Shown here piece after piece: positions 24,353 through 33,960 of a stretch of 34,336 nt of DNA (position 1 is the stretch's first letter; each line of letters starts with the position of its first letter). This stretch comes from Candidatus Moraniibacteriota bacterium (lineage in GTDB: Bacteria > Patescibacteriota > Minisyncoccia > Moranbacterales > GCA-2747515). The position numbers and the translations under genes are program-made. The notes beneath the pieces were generated by a model. It was given only the letters and a program-made list of their open reading frames with translations, was not told the DNA's origin and did no database searches. Where the stretch lies: the NCBI GenBank assembly GCA_002747515.1, contig PDPP01000006.1, positions 1 to 34,336 of the forward strand, given 5' to 3'.

Positions 24353-25045
24353 ATGAAAAAAATAAAAAGATATAGAAAGAATAAGAAGGGTTTTTCACTT
24401 CTTGAAATGGTGATTATCATGGCGATTGTGTCGATTATGACAAGTGTGATGTTGGTGGTCACATTGAGTGAAAAAGATACAAAAGAGATTGAGGCTGCAG
24501 GACGTGAGATAACGGCTGCAATTCGTGAAGCGCAAAATTATGCATTAACTGGTAAGCAACAAGGTGCAGGATTGCCATGCTCTTTTGGTTTTTTTCTACC
24601 AGAGCTGAATATTGATAATGTGGATACTGGTAGTTCACGGATTGAAGTGCGTGGTTCGTATCGTCTGATTGATGGTGCATGTGGTGCTGAGAATATAAGA
24701 TCTACATATACCGATGCACATAGAGGGCGATTGTTTTTGGAAAAAGATTTTTCAGATACACGTATTGAAATTTTTGGATTTACGAGTTTACGAATTACAG
24801 AAGGCAGTGGAGCACACCAGACAGATTTTATAGCATTTGGCGTGCCATATGGAAAATTTTTTGATCAAGAATCAGTTAACACGCCACCGAGCATCGGTAC
24901 AGAGTTTGTTGTAAGAAAGATGGGTGACAAGGAAAATGAGTATCATATTTGTGTGCATGATACAGGACTTATTGAGACAATTGGTTTTGTGAAAAGGAAG
25001 GATAGTAATGAAGATGAAATTGTGTCTACGGCATGCAAATTTTAA
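24353..25045 (+). CDS. Minor pilin/pseudopilin, GspH/FimT-like
   Basis: The 230-residue prepilin has a basic leader ending NKKG, cleavage before FSLLEMVIIMAIVSIMTSV with Glu5, then a heptad-like helix (GREITAAIREAQNYAL) and a beta-rich domain. The R-x-A-Q-N-Y-A pattern near residue 65-70 is characteristic of GspH/FimT proteins, one of the minor pilins that initiate pilus assembly. The frame can be read from a TTG at 24317, but that codon is the -35 of the promoter, so the ATG at 24353 is the start. It is the first of four minor pilins with gaps of 15, 6 and 23 nt. About four cysteines could form disulfides. Confidence 0.88.
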   Translation: MKKIKRYRKNKKGFSLLEMVIIMAIVSIMTSVMLVVTLSEKDTKEIEAAGREITAAIREAQNYALTGKQQGAGLPCSFGFFLPELNIDNVDTGSSRIEVRGSYRLIDGACGAENIRSTYTDAHRGRLFLEKDFSDTRIEIFGFTSLRITEGSGAHQTDFIAFGVPYGKFFDQESVNTPPSIGTEFVVRKMGDKENEYHICVHDTGLIETIGFVKRKDSNEDEIVSTACKF

Positions 25046-25060
25046 AGAAAAATTGTATTT

Positions 25061-25753
25061 ATGAAAAAAAATAATATACAAAGAGGGTTTTCCATTGGAG
25101 AAGTGTTGATTGCAATGTTTATATTGCTCATCGGAATGATAGATGCAATGTTTCTGACTGTGCGAAGCATAGGTGATCTTGGCAATAGTCGTAGTGCAAT
25201 TGTTGCTTCGTTGTTGGCACAGGAAGGAACAGAGCTTGTACGTAATGTACGAGATAATACAGTAACTTCAAATATGTGTGGCTCCTCTAATGAAGAGCGA
25301 TGTACAGCTTTTTCTGAAGAATTTGGTTTTCCGAGTGCTAGTCAGACGGGTAGTAATTGGTGTACGCCTGATATGTATCTTGGGGATCCTATGGCAAATC
25401 ATCCACAATCAGATGTTTTGCAATGTGGTGAGCAGAGAGAAAATTTGTTATTAAATAAGAGTGGAAATCTTTTTTGGTCACATGATGGTGGAGGAGAATG
25501 GTATAAAGGATTTAGGCGACGAGTATATCTTGAGTATGGATATACAGATAGTGATGAGGGTGCTGATAGTGATGGAGACGGTCACGCAAATGATGTTGAT
25601 GAAAAATATGTAGATGTGACAAGTGTGGTGGTGTATGCAGGTGGGGAATTTCCAGAGAATGCGCCAGAGAATATTGAAAAAAGATGTCTCAAGTCAAAAA
25701 ATTGTGCGTATGCACAGACACGTCTGACGTCGTGGATCAATTATGGTGATTAA
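25061..25753 (+). CDS. Minor pilin, PilV/GspI-like, with a calcium-loop-like motif
   Basis: The 230-residue prepilin has leader MKKNNIQRG and mature N-terminus FSIGEVLIAMFILLIGM with Glu5; the FSxxEVLIA form is typical of PilV/GspI. LLAQEGTELVRNVRD follows, a segment common in this type (A.e.~E..rn.rD). Near the C-terminus residues about 163-180 read DSDEGADSDGDGHANDVD, which matches the DxDxDGxxxDxxD calcium-binding loops of thrombospondin type 3 and related repeats. Seven or so cysteines suggest an oxidised, secreted fold. The gene sits between the GspH-like and PilW-like minor pilins and should be part of the tip/priming complex. Confidence 0.85.
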   Translation: MKKNNIQRGFSIGEVLIAMFILLIGMIDAMFLTVRSIGDLGNSRSAIVASLLAQEGTELVRNVRDNTVTSNMCGSSNEERCTAFSEEFGFPSASQTGSNWCTPDMYLGDPMANHPQSDVLQCGEQRENLLLNKSGNLFWSHDGGGEWYKGFRRRVYLEYGYTDSDEGADSDGDGHANDVDEKYVDVTSVVVYAGGEFPENAPENIEKRCLKSKNCAYAQTRLTSWINYGD

Positions 25754-25759
25754 AATTAT

Positions 25760-26518
25760 ATGAACATTTTTAGAAAAAAGGTCCAAAAAGGTTTTACACT
25801 CGTGGAGATGATGGTCTCGATTTTTATATTTCTCATTGTTATGACTGCGATTGTACAAATATTTGTACAACAAATTCATGTATATCAGCGTGCACAAAAT
25901 ATGCAAGAGGATATGGAAAATGCACAGTTTACCATGAATTATCTTGCTAAAACACTTCGTACATCAACGGTTCTGGGAGAAGTGACAGGTGGGTCTGTAG
26001 GATGGGATCGTAATAATTTTATAGATCAGGATGGCACAAATCACGAAACAGGTCAAGAAGGTAATGATTTTCATGGAGCATTAATTACAAATGTTAATCA
26101 AAGTCTTGTAATTTATGATTTTTCTCAAGATAGATGTCTTAAATTAACATTTTATGGTAAAGGCACTTCTCCTGATGGATATTCTGGAGGAGCACTTATT
26201 ATGGAAAGAAGTGCAGCTGACTTCACTGTTGATCCAGCACATTTTGTAAATTTTAATGAAATTGATCGATGTTTAGATAATGATGTATATGTAGAGCAGC
26301 GACGTTTAACGACAGGAAATGTTGATGGGTCATTTTTTGCCTCTCCGACACGTTTTAAAGATAATTTTGCAACAAATGAGAGACTTACTGATGCAATTGG
26401 TCGTGTAACAATTGCAATGAAAATTTTGCCAAAAAATCTTGATGAAAATGATATGGAACCAGTGTATATGCAAACAACCACATCTCTGCGAGATTATCCA
26501 TCTGATTTGAGTTTTTAA
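25760..26518 (+). CDS. Minor pilin, PilW/GspJ-like
   Basis: The 252-residue prepilin has leader ending KKVQKG and mature N-terminus FTLVEMMVSIFIFLIVMTA with Glu5. The following helix runs through YQRAQNMQEDMENAQFTMNYLAKTLR, the PilW/GspJ pattern in which the helix ends in '.ar.l.~~lR'. The rest is a beta-rich domain with only two cysteines. It begins 6 nt after the PilV-like stop and ends 23 nt before the LamG-bearing minor pilin. In known systems PilV/W/X/FimT-type proteins assemble as a tip complex that starts polymerisation; this order matches that model. Confidence 0.86.
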   Translation: MNIFRKKVQKGFTLVEMMVSIFIFLIVMTAIVQIFVQQIHVYQRAQNMQEDMENAQFTMNYLAKTLRTSTVLGEVTGGSVGWDRNNFIDQDGTNHETGQEGNDFHGALITNVNQSLVIYDFSQDRCLKLTFYGKGTSPDGYSGGALIMERSAADFTVDPAHFVNFNEIDRCLDNDVYVEQRRLTTGNVDGSFFASPTRFKDNFATNERLTDAIGRVTIAMKILPKNLDENDMEPVYMQTTTSLRDYPSDLSF

Positions 26519-26541
26519 TCTGTGATCAAAATTAAAATATT

Positions 26542-28086
26542 ATGAAAAAACAAAAAGGTTCGATTATTGTCTTTGCACTTATTACGCTTTCATTTATCTT
26601 AATTGCAGCATTTTCTGTAGCGGCAGTAACATTAATGGAACGCAGAAGTGCTAATGTGTCTGTGAATTCGGCAACGGCATTTCAAAATTCCGATAAAGGC
26701 ATGGAAGAGTTTTTGCAATCTGTGTATAAAGATCTCGATCAAAGTAATACATTGGATGATCTCGCACAAGTACTGAATGAAATATATGAAGGTGCAGGTC
26801 AATATACATGTATTCCAAGTGGCAATGAAAGTATTCCAGCACGTATCGGCAGTGATGGCTCTAATGGTGAAGAAAAAACAGAATTTATTATCACGGCATT
26901 TGGAGAAAAAAGTGATTCTGATAATGGAAACGCTGGATGGAACAACAATGAATTGATTGCGTTGGATGAATGTACGGATTCATTGGCAAGTGTTGCACGG
27001 TTCAAGGTGGTGGGAAATTACAGCAATGCATCACGTGCAATTTTTTTGAAGTTGCGAGATAGTCTTGTGCGGGGTCTTGTAGCACGATGGTCATTTGAGG
27101 ATCGAGCAAAAATGGGACGTATTGTTCCTCGAGAAAATGAAAGGCGGTCTTTTATTGTGCAGGATATTTCAAAGCAAGACCATACATTGACTTTATGTCC
27201 GATGCGCATTGAAGATAAGGCGGATGAAGATCCAGATTTTGTAGAGATAAATGCAGATCTTGGTGGTGGGCAAGCTATTGATTATAAAATTGTTAATTTT
27301 GCTGATTGTGGTTCTGTAAATGAAGAGTCTGGTATGAGCCCATACAAGAGAAATGAGGATTCAGATGATGATGGGGAGGAGCGTCCAAGTGGTGCATGGG
27401 TAGATGGTATCGTAGAGGAACAAACTGGAGCATCATCTGACATCGGTAGCAATTCATATAGCGAAGCAATTTATTTTGATGGCACTACACATCTTGCAAT
27501 GTATGTGGAAGATGGGTGTGATGATGATTATACAAATTGTGTGGAAAAAGGAGAAAATAAAAAAGAAGATCAATTGCAAAATTTCACAAAAGGTTTGAGT
27601 ATATCAATGTGGATTAAACCTGATGTGGTAGGAACTAATCAATGTCTTTTGTCGAGAGGTGAAAGTGATGCGGAAAGATTTAATATTTGTTTGCAAGATC
27701 GAAAAATTGCATTTCGTTTAGGTGAAGAGGAAGTGACAACAAATGATGTGATAGCTGAGAATAATATAAAATGGTATCATGTTGTTGCGCGATGGCATAA
27801 AAAAAGTGGTCATATGCAAATTTGGGTTGATGGTGTAAATGAAGAAAATGGTGAAGGTGGTGCGTTTACTGCGCCATCAGGGACATTGTTTGTAGGATCG
27901 GATCATGAGGGTGTGCAAAATTTCACAGGTGCGATAGACGATCTTTATATATGGGATCGTGCAGTGACAAATGCTGAAATCTGGCGTTTATGTACCGAAG
28001 CAGAAAGTAATGATGGATCTAATCATGTAACAACGAGTCATCCAGGAGGGTGTCCACAGGAAGCTGAAACATTACCGGATCCATAA
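26542..28086 (+). CDS. PilX/GspK-like minor pilin carrying a LamG lectin-like domain (candidate pilus-tip adhesin)
   Basis: The leader MKKQKG is followed by SIIVFALITLSFILIAAFSVAAVTLMERR, a pilin-like helix that lacks Glu5, a feature of GspK/PilX-type subunits placed at the filament tip. AFQNSDKGMEEFL matches the PilX 'A..a.d.giE' segment. From about residue 177 (GLVARWSFED) to 495 the protein has a Laminin-G/concanavalin-A-like domain: IYFDGTTHLAMYV, ISMWIKPD, WYHVVARWHKKSG, IWVDGV, TLFVGSD and AIDDLYIWDRAVTNAEI. A stretch of about 100 acidic residues interrupts the domain between its first and second strands. LamG domains usually bind glycans or proteins, so this is a plausible receptor-binding tip. 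It is the last minor pilin before a terminator. Confidence 0.85.
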   Translation: MKKQKGSIIVFALITLSFILIAAFSVAAVTLMERRSANVSVNSATAFQNSDKGMEEFLQSVYKDLDQSNTLDDLAQVLNEIYEGAGQYTCIPSGNESIPARIGSDGSNGEEKTEFIITAFGEKSDSDNGNAGWNNNELIALDECTDSLASVARFKVVGNYSNASRAIFLKLRDSLVRGLVARWSFEDRAKMGRIVPRENERRSFIVQDISKQDHTLTLCPMRIEDKADEDPDFVEINADLGGGQAIDYKIVNFADCGSVNEESGMSPYKRNEDSDDDGEERPSGAWVDGIVEEQTGASSDIGSNSYSEAIYFDGTTHLAMYVEDGCDDDYTNCVEKGENKKEDQLQNFTKGLSISMWIKPDVVGTNQCLLSRGESDAERFNICLQDRKIAFRLGEEEVTTNDVIAENNIKWYHVVARWHKKSGHMQIWVDGVNEENGEGGAFTAPSGTLFVGSDHEGVQNFTGAIDDLYIWDRAVTNAEIWRLCTEAESNDGSNHVTTSHPGGCPQEAETLPDP

Positions 28087-28127
28087 AATTTATAGGAGCC
28101 TGTTCATGCCTCCATATTCGATTGTAA

Positions 28128-30356
<2,229 letters not shown>

Positions 30357-30400
30357 TGTGTTTGTGCGATACTAGAGGAAATAATAATTTTCTATATAAT

Positions 30401-31120
30401 ATGAAGGAAGAAAAAGAGGTGGTACATGATGCTGAGATTGTGCAAGAAAATTCTATGAAGGAATACTGGTATAGTGGTTTTTGGGTTCGTGGTGCAGCAT
30501 CGATTATTGATGGATTTATAATTGGAATACTTATAGCCACAATTGGTTTTCCAATTGGTTTTGGTTTGGGGTTTATGGCAGAAATTGTTGATGTATTATT
30601 TGTGGAAATATTTGTACAATTTCTAAGTTATCTCATTAGTCTTATCATCGGATGGGGGTATTTTGTTTTGATGACATATAAATTTCAAGCAACGATTGGA
30701 AAAATGGCAGTTGGTGCAAAGGTTATTGCAGAAAATGGAAAAAAACTCACTCTCAAAGAAGTTTTTCTTCGTGAGATTTTGGGAAAATTTCTTTCAGGAA
30801 TTACGTTGTATGTTGGTTATTTTATGGCAGGATTTACGAGAAAAAAACGAGGATTGCATGATATGATTGCACAGTCAGTTGTCGTGTATACTGATATGCA
30901 AAATGGTCCAAATAGAATTGCCGTGTGGGTAGTGTATGGTGTATATGCTTTTATTGTAACTTTTTTATTGATAATTTTTGGAGTTATTATTCTATTTTTT
31001 GGATGGATTTTTATGAATGAAACAAGTCAGTATCAAGAAGGTGAACGATACGATAAATATGAAATATTAGGTGACACGAAATTTAACCTTCCAAATGATT
31101 GTTTAATCAATCAATTATAA
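30401..31120 (+). CDS. RDD-family membrane protein
   Basis: The 239-residue integral membrane protein contains the RDD domain: WVRGAASIIDGFIIGIL gives the first Arg and Asp, then several helices, GKMAVGAKVIAENGKKLTLKE between helices, and KRGLHDMIAQSVVV gives the last Asp-containing motif. An extra C-terminal helix pair (about 190-215) and a polar tail follow. The frame can be read from a GTG at 30356 that overlaps the ligA stop, but the ATG at 30401 matches the usual RDD N-terminus. RDD proteins are common in Patescibacteria; some are Na+/H+ or compatible-solute transporters, but most have no known role, and none can be assigned here. A hairpin terminator follows. Confidence 0.85.
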   Translation: MKEEKEVVHDAEIVQENSMKEYWYSGFWVRGAASIIDGFIIGILIATIGFPIGFGLGFMAEIVDVLFVEIFVQFLSYLISLIIGWGYFVLMTYKFQATIGKMAVGAKVIAENGKKLTLKEVFLREILGKFLSGITLYVGYFMAGFTRKKRGLHDMIAQSVVVYTDMQNGPNRIAVWVVYGVYAFIVTFLLIIFGVIILFFGWIFMNETSQYQEGERYDKYEILGDTKFNLPNDCLINQL

Positions 31121-31155
31121 AAAAGTTCTTAAAGCCGTTGCTCTTAGAGCGAATA

Positions 31156-31190
31156 TCACGTATAGTGAGAATATACGTGACTTTTGTTTT
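31156..31190 (+). terminator. Terminator between the RDD gene and gatC
   Basis: TCACGTATA (31156-31164) and TATACGTGA (31172-31180) are a perfect 9-bp inverted repeat with a 7-nt loop, followed by CTTTTGTTTT. It lies 36 nt after the RDD stop. Confidence 0.75.
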
Positions 31191-31212
31191 GATAATATTT
31201 TTATATAGTTTT

Positions 31213-31503
31213 ATGGAATTAACACAAAATAAAATAAAGGACATTGCAATGCTTGCGCGGATTGGTGTGACAGATGCTGAAATTGATGAATATCAAAAAG
31301 ACATTTCTTCTGTTTTGCACTATTTTGAAAAACTGCAAGAGTTAGATACAAATGATGTGGAAGAAATTGGGCATATAACAGGTGTGACAAATGTATACCG
31401 TAGAGATGTTGTGGATGCAGTGGATGAAACGGAGAAAGAGAAAATCATGGACAATGTGTCAGATGTGCATGATGGATATATCAAGGTAAAAAATGTGCTT
31501 TAG
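31213..31503 (+). CDS. gatC: Asp/Glu-tRNA amidotransferase subunit C
   Basis: GatC is the small scaffold subunit of the GatCAB amidotransferase that converts mischarged Glu-tRNA(Gln) or Asp-tRNA(Asn). The 96-residue protein begins ELTQNKIKDIAMLARIGVTDAE, the standard GatC N-terminus (l.~~.v..iA.LArl.l...E), and has DISSVLHYFEKLQELDT and VYRRDVV, the usual middle and C-terminal segments. The frame is open from 31099, but that would add 38 hydrophobic residues that cross the upstream terminator; the ATG at 31213 gives the family length. It is separated from gatA by 174 nt, an unusually wide gap for these two genes. gatB is not in the window. Confidence 0.93.
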   Translation: MELTQNKIKDIAMLARIGVTDAEIDEYQKDISSVLHYFEKLQELDTNDVEEIGHITGVTNVYRRDVVDAVDETEKEKIMDNVSDVHDGYIKVKNVL

Positions 31504-31524
31504 AGCATTGGAAATCAAATAACT

Positions 31525-31673
31525 AGATATCTAAAATTTCGATAAAATATATGTAGGTTGTTTAAGATATCTGGTGGGTTTATAAATATAATTAAAAAAT
31601 TGTTAAAATTTGATAGATGAAAAGACAATAAAAAGCAGTTGCTAGTCTATAAATTTAACAATTTAGTAGTCTA
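31525..31673 (+). promoter_or_regulatory. Structured gatC-gatA intergenic region
   Basis: This 174-nt gap contains two identical palindromes AGATATCT (31525-31532 and 31565-31572, 40 bp apart) and a 14-bp inverted repeat, AAATTGTTAAAATTT (31597-31611) with AAATTTAACAATTT (31651-31664), one bulged A and a 39-nt loop. There is also a direct repeat TAGTCTA (31643-31649, 31667-31673). TTGTTT (31558-31563) and TATAAA (31581-31586), 17 bp apart, could be a gatA promoter. No known riboswitch was recognised. Confidence 0.4.
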
Positions 31674-31677
31674 ATAT

Positions 31678-33105
31678 ATGATCAGGGAATTACATGAAAA
31701 ATTGGTAAGTGGAGAGATAAGTGCAGTCAATCTCACGGAGGAATATCTGAAAAAAATCGCAGAAAAAGATGACGATTTTGCAGCCTTTCTCACTGTGACA
31801 GAAGAGCTCGCACTGAAGTCTGCTGAAGAAGTGGATAAAAAGATTTCTGCAGCAGAAAAAATCGATTTACTAGCAGGAATTCCATGTGCACTTAAAGATA
31901 ATATTTGTGTTACAGGTGTGCGGACGACTGCAGCGTCTAAAATGCTTGATAACTATATTGCGCCATATGATGCGACGGTTGTTGCGCGTGTAAAGGACGT
32001 TGATGCTGTAATCATGGGAAAGGTAAATATGGATGAGTTTGCGTGTGGGAGCAGTACAGAAAACTCTGCATACGGTCCGAGTAAAAATCCTATTGACACA
32101 TCGCGTGTTCCAGGTGGATCTAGTGGTGGTAGTGCAGTAGCTGTGGCTGGTGATGAAGTTGTGTGGGCACTTGGTACCGACACAGGCGGATCAATTCGTC
32201 AACCAGCGAGTTTTTGTGGTGTAGTGGGCCTCAAGCCGACATACGGTCGTGTGTCACGGTATGGTGTGATTGCGATGGGATCAAGTCTTGATCAGGTTGG
32301 TCCAATTGCACAAACTGTAGAAGACGTAGCGATTGTGCTGAGTCGTATTTCTGGTCGTGATGAAAATGATGCAACAAGTGCACAGAGTGGAGATAAGCCA
32401 TATGAAGATTATTGTGTTGGAGAGTTGGCTGGTGCAAAGATTGGTATTCCAAAGGAATACTTAGGTGATGGTTTGGATGATCGCGTAAAAGAAGTGTATA
32501 TGACAGCGATTGAAAAATATAAAGATCTTGGTGCAGAGATTGAAGAAGTGAGTTTGCCACATACAGAATATGCATTGGCAACATATTACATCATCATGCC
32601 ATCAGAGCTTAGTTCAAATCTTGCACGGTTTGATGGTATTCGTTTTGGTGGCGTGGAGAATGTAAAACCAGAGACAATTCTTGATCAGTATCTAGAAACA
32701 CGTGGTAAAGGATTTGGCCCTGAGATTAAACGTCGTGTGATGCTTGGTACGTATACATTGTCAGCGGGATATTATGATGCATATTACAAAAAGGCACAAA
32801 AAGTGCGTGCACTTATAAAAAAAGATTTCAAGGATGCATTGGAAAAAGTTGATTATCTTTTTACACCAACAGCTCCAGAAGTTGCATTCAAGTTTGGTGC
32901 AAAAGTGGATGATCCACTCACAATGTATCTGTCTGATATTTACACAATTACGGCAAATCTTGCAGGTGTGCCAGCGCTTTCTATTCCAATTGGTTCGGTG
33001 ATAGAAGATGGTATAGATTTGCCTGTTGGCGGTCAGTTAATGGGAAAATGGTTTGATGAAGAAGGAATTCTTAATGCGGGATATACTTTTGAAATAAATT
33101 CGTAA
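31678..33105 (+). CDS. gatA: Asp/Glu-tRNA amidotransferase subunit A
   Basis: GatA is the glutaminase/amidase subunit of GatCAB, releasing ammonia from glutamine. The 475-residue protein has the amidase signature with the Ser-cisSer-Lys triad: Lys in PCALKDNICV, the Gly/Ser-rich PGGSSGGSAVAVA, and the nucleophile region DTGGSIRQPASFCG. Downstream GLKPTYGRVSRYG, SSLDQVGP and the late FTPTAPEVAF are typical of GatA and not of other amidases. It follows gatC after 174 nt. gatB does not follow as it often does; a membrane protein of unknown function comes next, so gatB must be elsewhere if the pathway is complete. Confidence 0.96.
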   Translation: MIRELHEKLVSGEISAVNLTEEYLKKIAEKDDDFAAFLTVTEELALKSAEEVDKKISAAEKIDLLAGIPCALKDNICVTGVRTTAASKMLDNYIAPYDATVVARVKDVDAVIMGKVNMDEFACGSSTENSAYGPSKNPIDTSRVPGGSSGGSAVAVAGDEVVWALGTDTGGSIRQPASFCGVVGLKPTYGRVSRYGVIAMGSSLDQVGPIAQTVEDVAIVLSRISGRDENDATSAQSGDKPYEDYCVGELAGAKIGIPKEYLGDGLDDRVKEVYMTAIEKYKDLGAEIEEVSLPHTEYALATYYIIMPSELSSNLARFDGIRFGGVENVKPETILDQYLETRGKGFGPEIKRRVMLGTYTLSAGYYDAYYKKAQKVRALIKKDFKDALEKVDYLFTPTAPEVAFKFGAKVDDPLTMYLSDIYTITANLAGVPALSIPIGSVIEDGIDLPVGGQLMGKWFDEEGILNAGYTFEINS

Positions 33106-33117
33106 AAATTTCAATAT

Positions 33118-33123
33118 GGAGGA
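33118..33123 (+). promoter_or_regulatory. Shine-Dalgarno that fixes the next start
   Basis: GGAGGA at 33118-33123 lies 4 nt before the ATG at 33128 and 7 nt before the ATG at 33131. It begins on the G of an earlier in-frame ATG at 33116, so that earlier ATG is unlikely to be the start. Confidence 0.65.
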
Positions 33124-33127
33124 AGTA

Positions 33128-33643
33128 ATGATGACATTTTTGACAATAATCAGTGAATGGTTTTTTGCATTTGCTGATAGTACATTTTTTCTCATGATAA
33201 AATTTTTTTTAGCAATTTACTCTGCGGTTTTAATTGTGGATGTGATTCTTTTGATACATCTTGGAAATGTACGTAATCAATTGCGTGCAATGCATAAGGG
33301 TGATTCATCGGTAAAAACTACAAAACGTCAGGATATTCGAATCTGGAATGCGATTATAGAGAGATTGAATTCGGATGATGAAGATCAGTATAAAGTGGCA
33401 ATTTTGGAAGCTGATCAATTTGTGTTCAAAGCACTTGAAATACAAGGATATAGCGGAGACAATTTTGCAGAGCGTTTAGCGCAGTTGCCGGCAGGTAGTT
33501 TCACAAGTATCGGTTTTGTGCGTGATGTGCATACGTTGAGTAATAAGATTGTGCAAAATACAAATGTTTCTGTGACACAAGAGCAGGCAAAAAATGCACT
33601 TGGTGTGTATGAAAAGTTTTTAAAAAATATCGATTATCTGTAA
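33128..33643 (+). CDS. Conserved-looking bitopic membrane protein of unknown function
   Basis: I do not recognise this gene. From the ATG at 33128 it encodes 171 residues: a hydrophobic N-terminus with one or two membrane segments (about 3-17 and 20-43, FFLMIKFFLAIYSAVLIVDVILLI), then a ~125-residue soluble helical domain containing RIWNAIIERLNSDDEDQYKVAILEAD-type sequence and AKNALGVYEKFLKNI at the end. The soluble part is probably cytoplasmic. It starts 22 nt after gatA and was likely co-transcribed with it, though no functional link is visible. A following 172-nt gap contains the tRNA promoter. Confidence 0.75.
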   Translation: MMTFLTIISEWFFAFADSTFFLMIKFFLAIYSAVLIVDVILLIHLGNVRNQLRAMHKGDSSVKTTKRQDIRIWNAIIERLNSDDEDQYKVAILEADQFVFKALEIQGYSGDNFAERLAQLPAGSFTSIGFVRDVHTLSNKIVQNTNVSVTQEQAKNALGVYEKFLKNIDYL

Positions 33644-33711
33644 ATGAGATTGAAAAATAGTTGTGATTATAGATTGAAGGAGTGTATAATAAAATATCAA
33701 ATTTATAAAGG

Positions 33712-33740
33712 TTGACAGTATTTTTTGTGGGTGGTATAGT
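33712..33740 (+). promoter_or_regulatory. tRNA promoter, near-consensus with extended -10
   Basis: TTGACA (33712-33717), 17-bp spacer, TGG then TATAGT (33735-33740). This is the strongest promoter in the window. A second candidate, TTGTGA (33661-33666) with TATAAT (33685-33690) and an 18-bp spacer, lies upstream. Transcription would begin near 33747, about 70 nt before the initiator tRNA. Confidence 0.8.
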
Positions 33741-33815
33741 ATTTTTTGTACACGAGTTGTGTATGTTTTTGTAGTCTCAATATTTATTATTGGTGGATTA
33801 TATTATGTACAGTGT

Positions 33816-33889
33816 AGCGGGGTAGAGCAGTCTGGCAGCTCGTCTGGCTCATAACCAGGAGGTCGGTGGTTCAAATCCATCCCCCGCAA
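33816..33889 (+). tRNA. Initiator tRNA-fMet (CAT)
   Basis: A full cloverleaf of 74 nt, anticodon CAT at 33850-33852 in loop CTCATAA. Initiator marks: position 1 (A) cannot pair with A72, and the D stem has A11:U24 (GAGC/GCTC). The acceptor stem is GCGGGG/CCCCGC. The anticodon stem has G30:C40 and G31:C39 but U29:A41, so only two of the usual three G:C pairs are present. CCA is not encoded (CAA follows A73). Confidence 0.93.
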
Positions 33890-33960
33890 CAATGCAAAAT
33901 GCAAAATAAAAAATTTCATATCAAAAATATTTTTTATTTTTGTGTTTTGATATACAATTA

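Noticed and set aside
30395..30400. TATAAT directly before the RDD-protein ATG as a promoter.
   Set aside because: No -35 or TGn is present, and transcription would start inside the gene, forcing a start at 30455 that removes residues before the RDD domain. Possible but unsupported.
31099..31212. N-terminal extension of gatC.
   Set aside because: It passes through the terminator hairpin at 31156-31180 and adds a hydrophobic segment foreign to GatC.
31504..31677. T-box riboswitch before gatA.
   Set aside because: No T-box consensus sequence, specifier loop or terminator/antiterminator pair could be identified.
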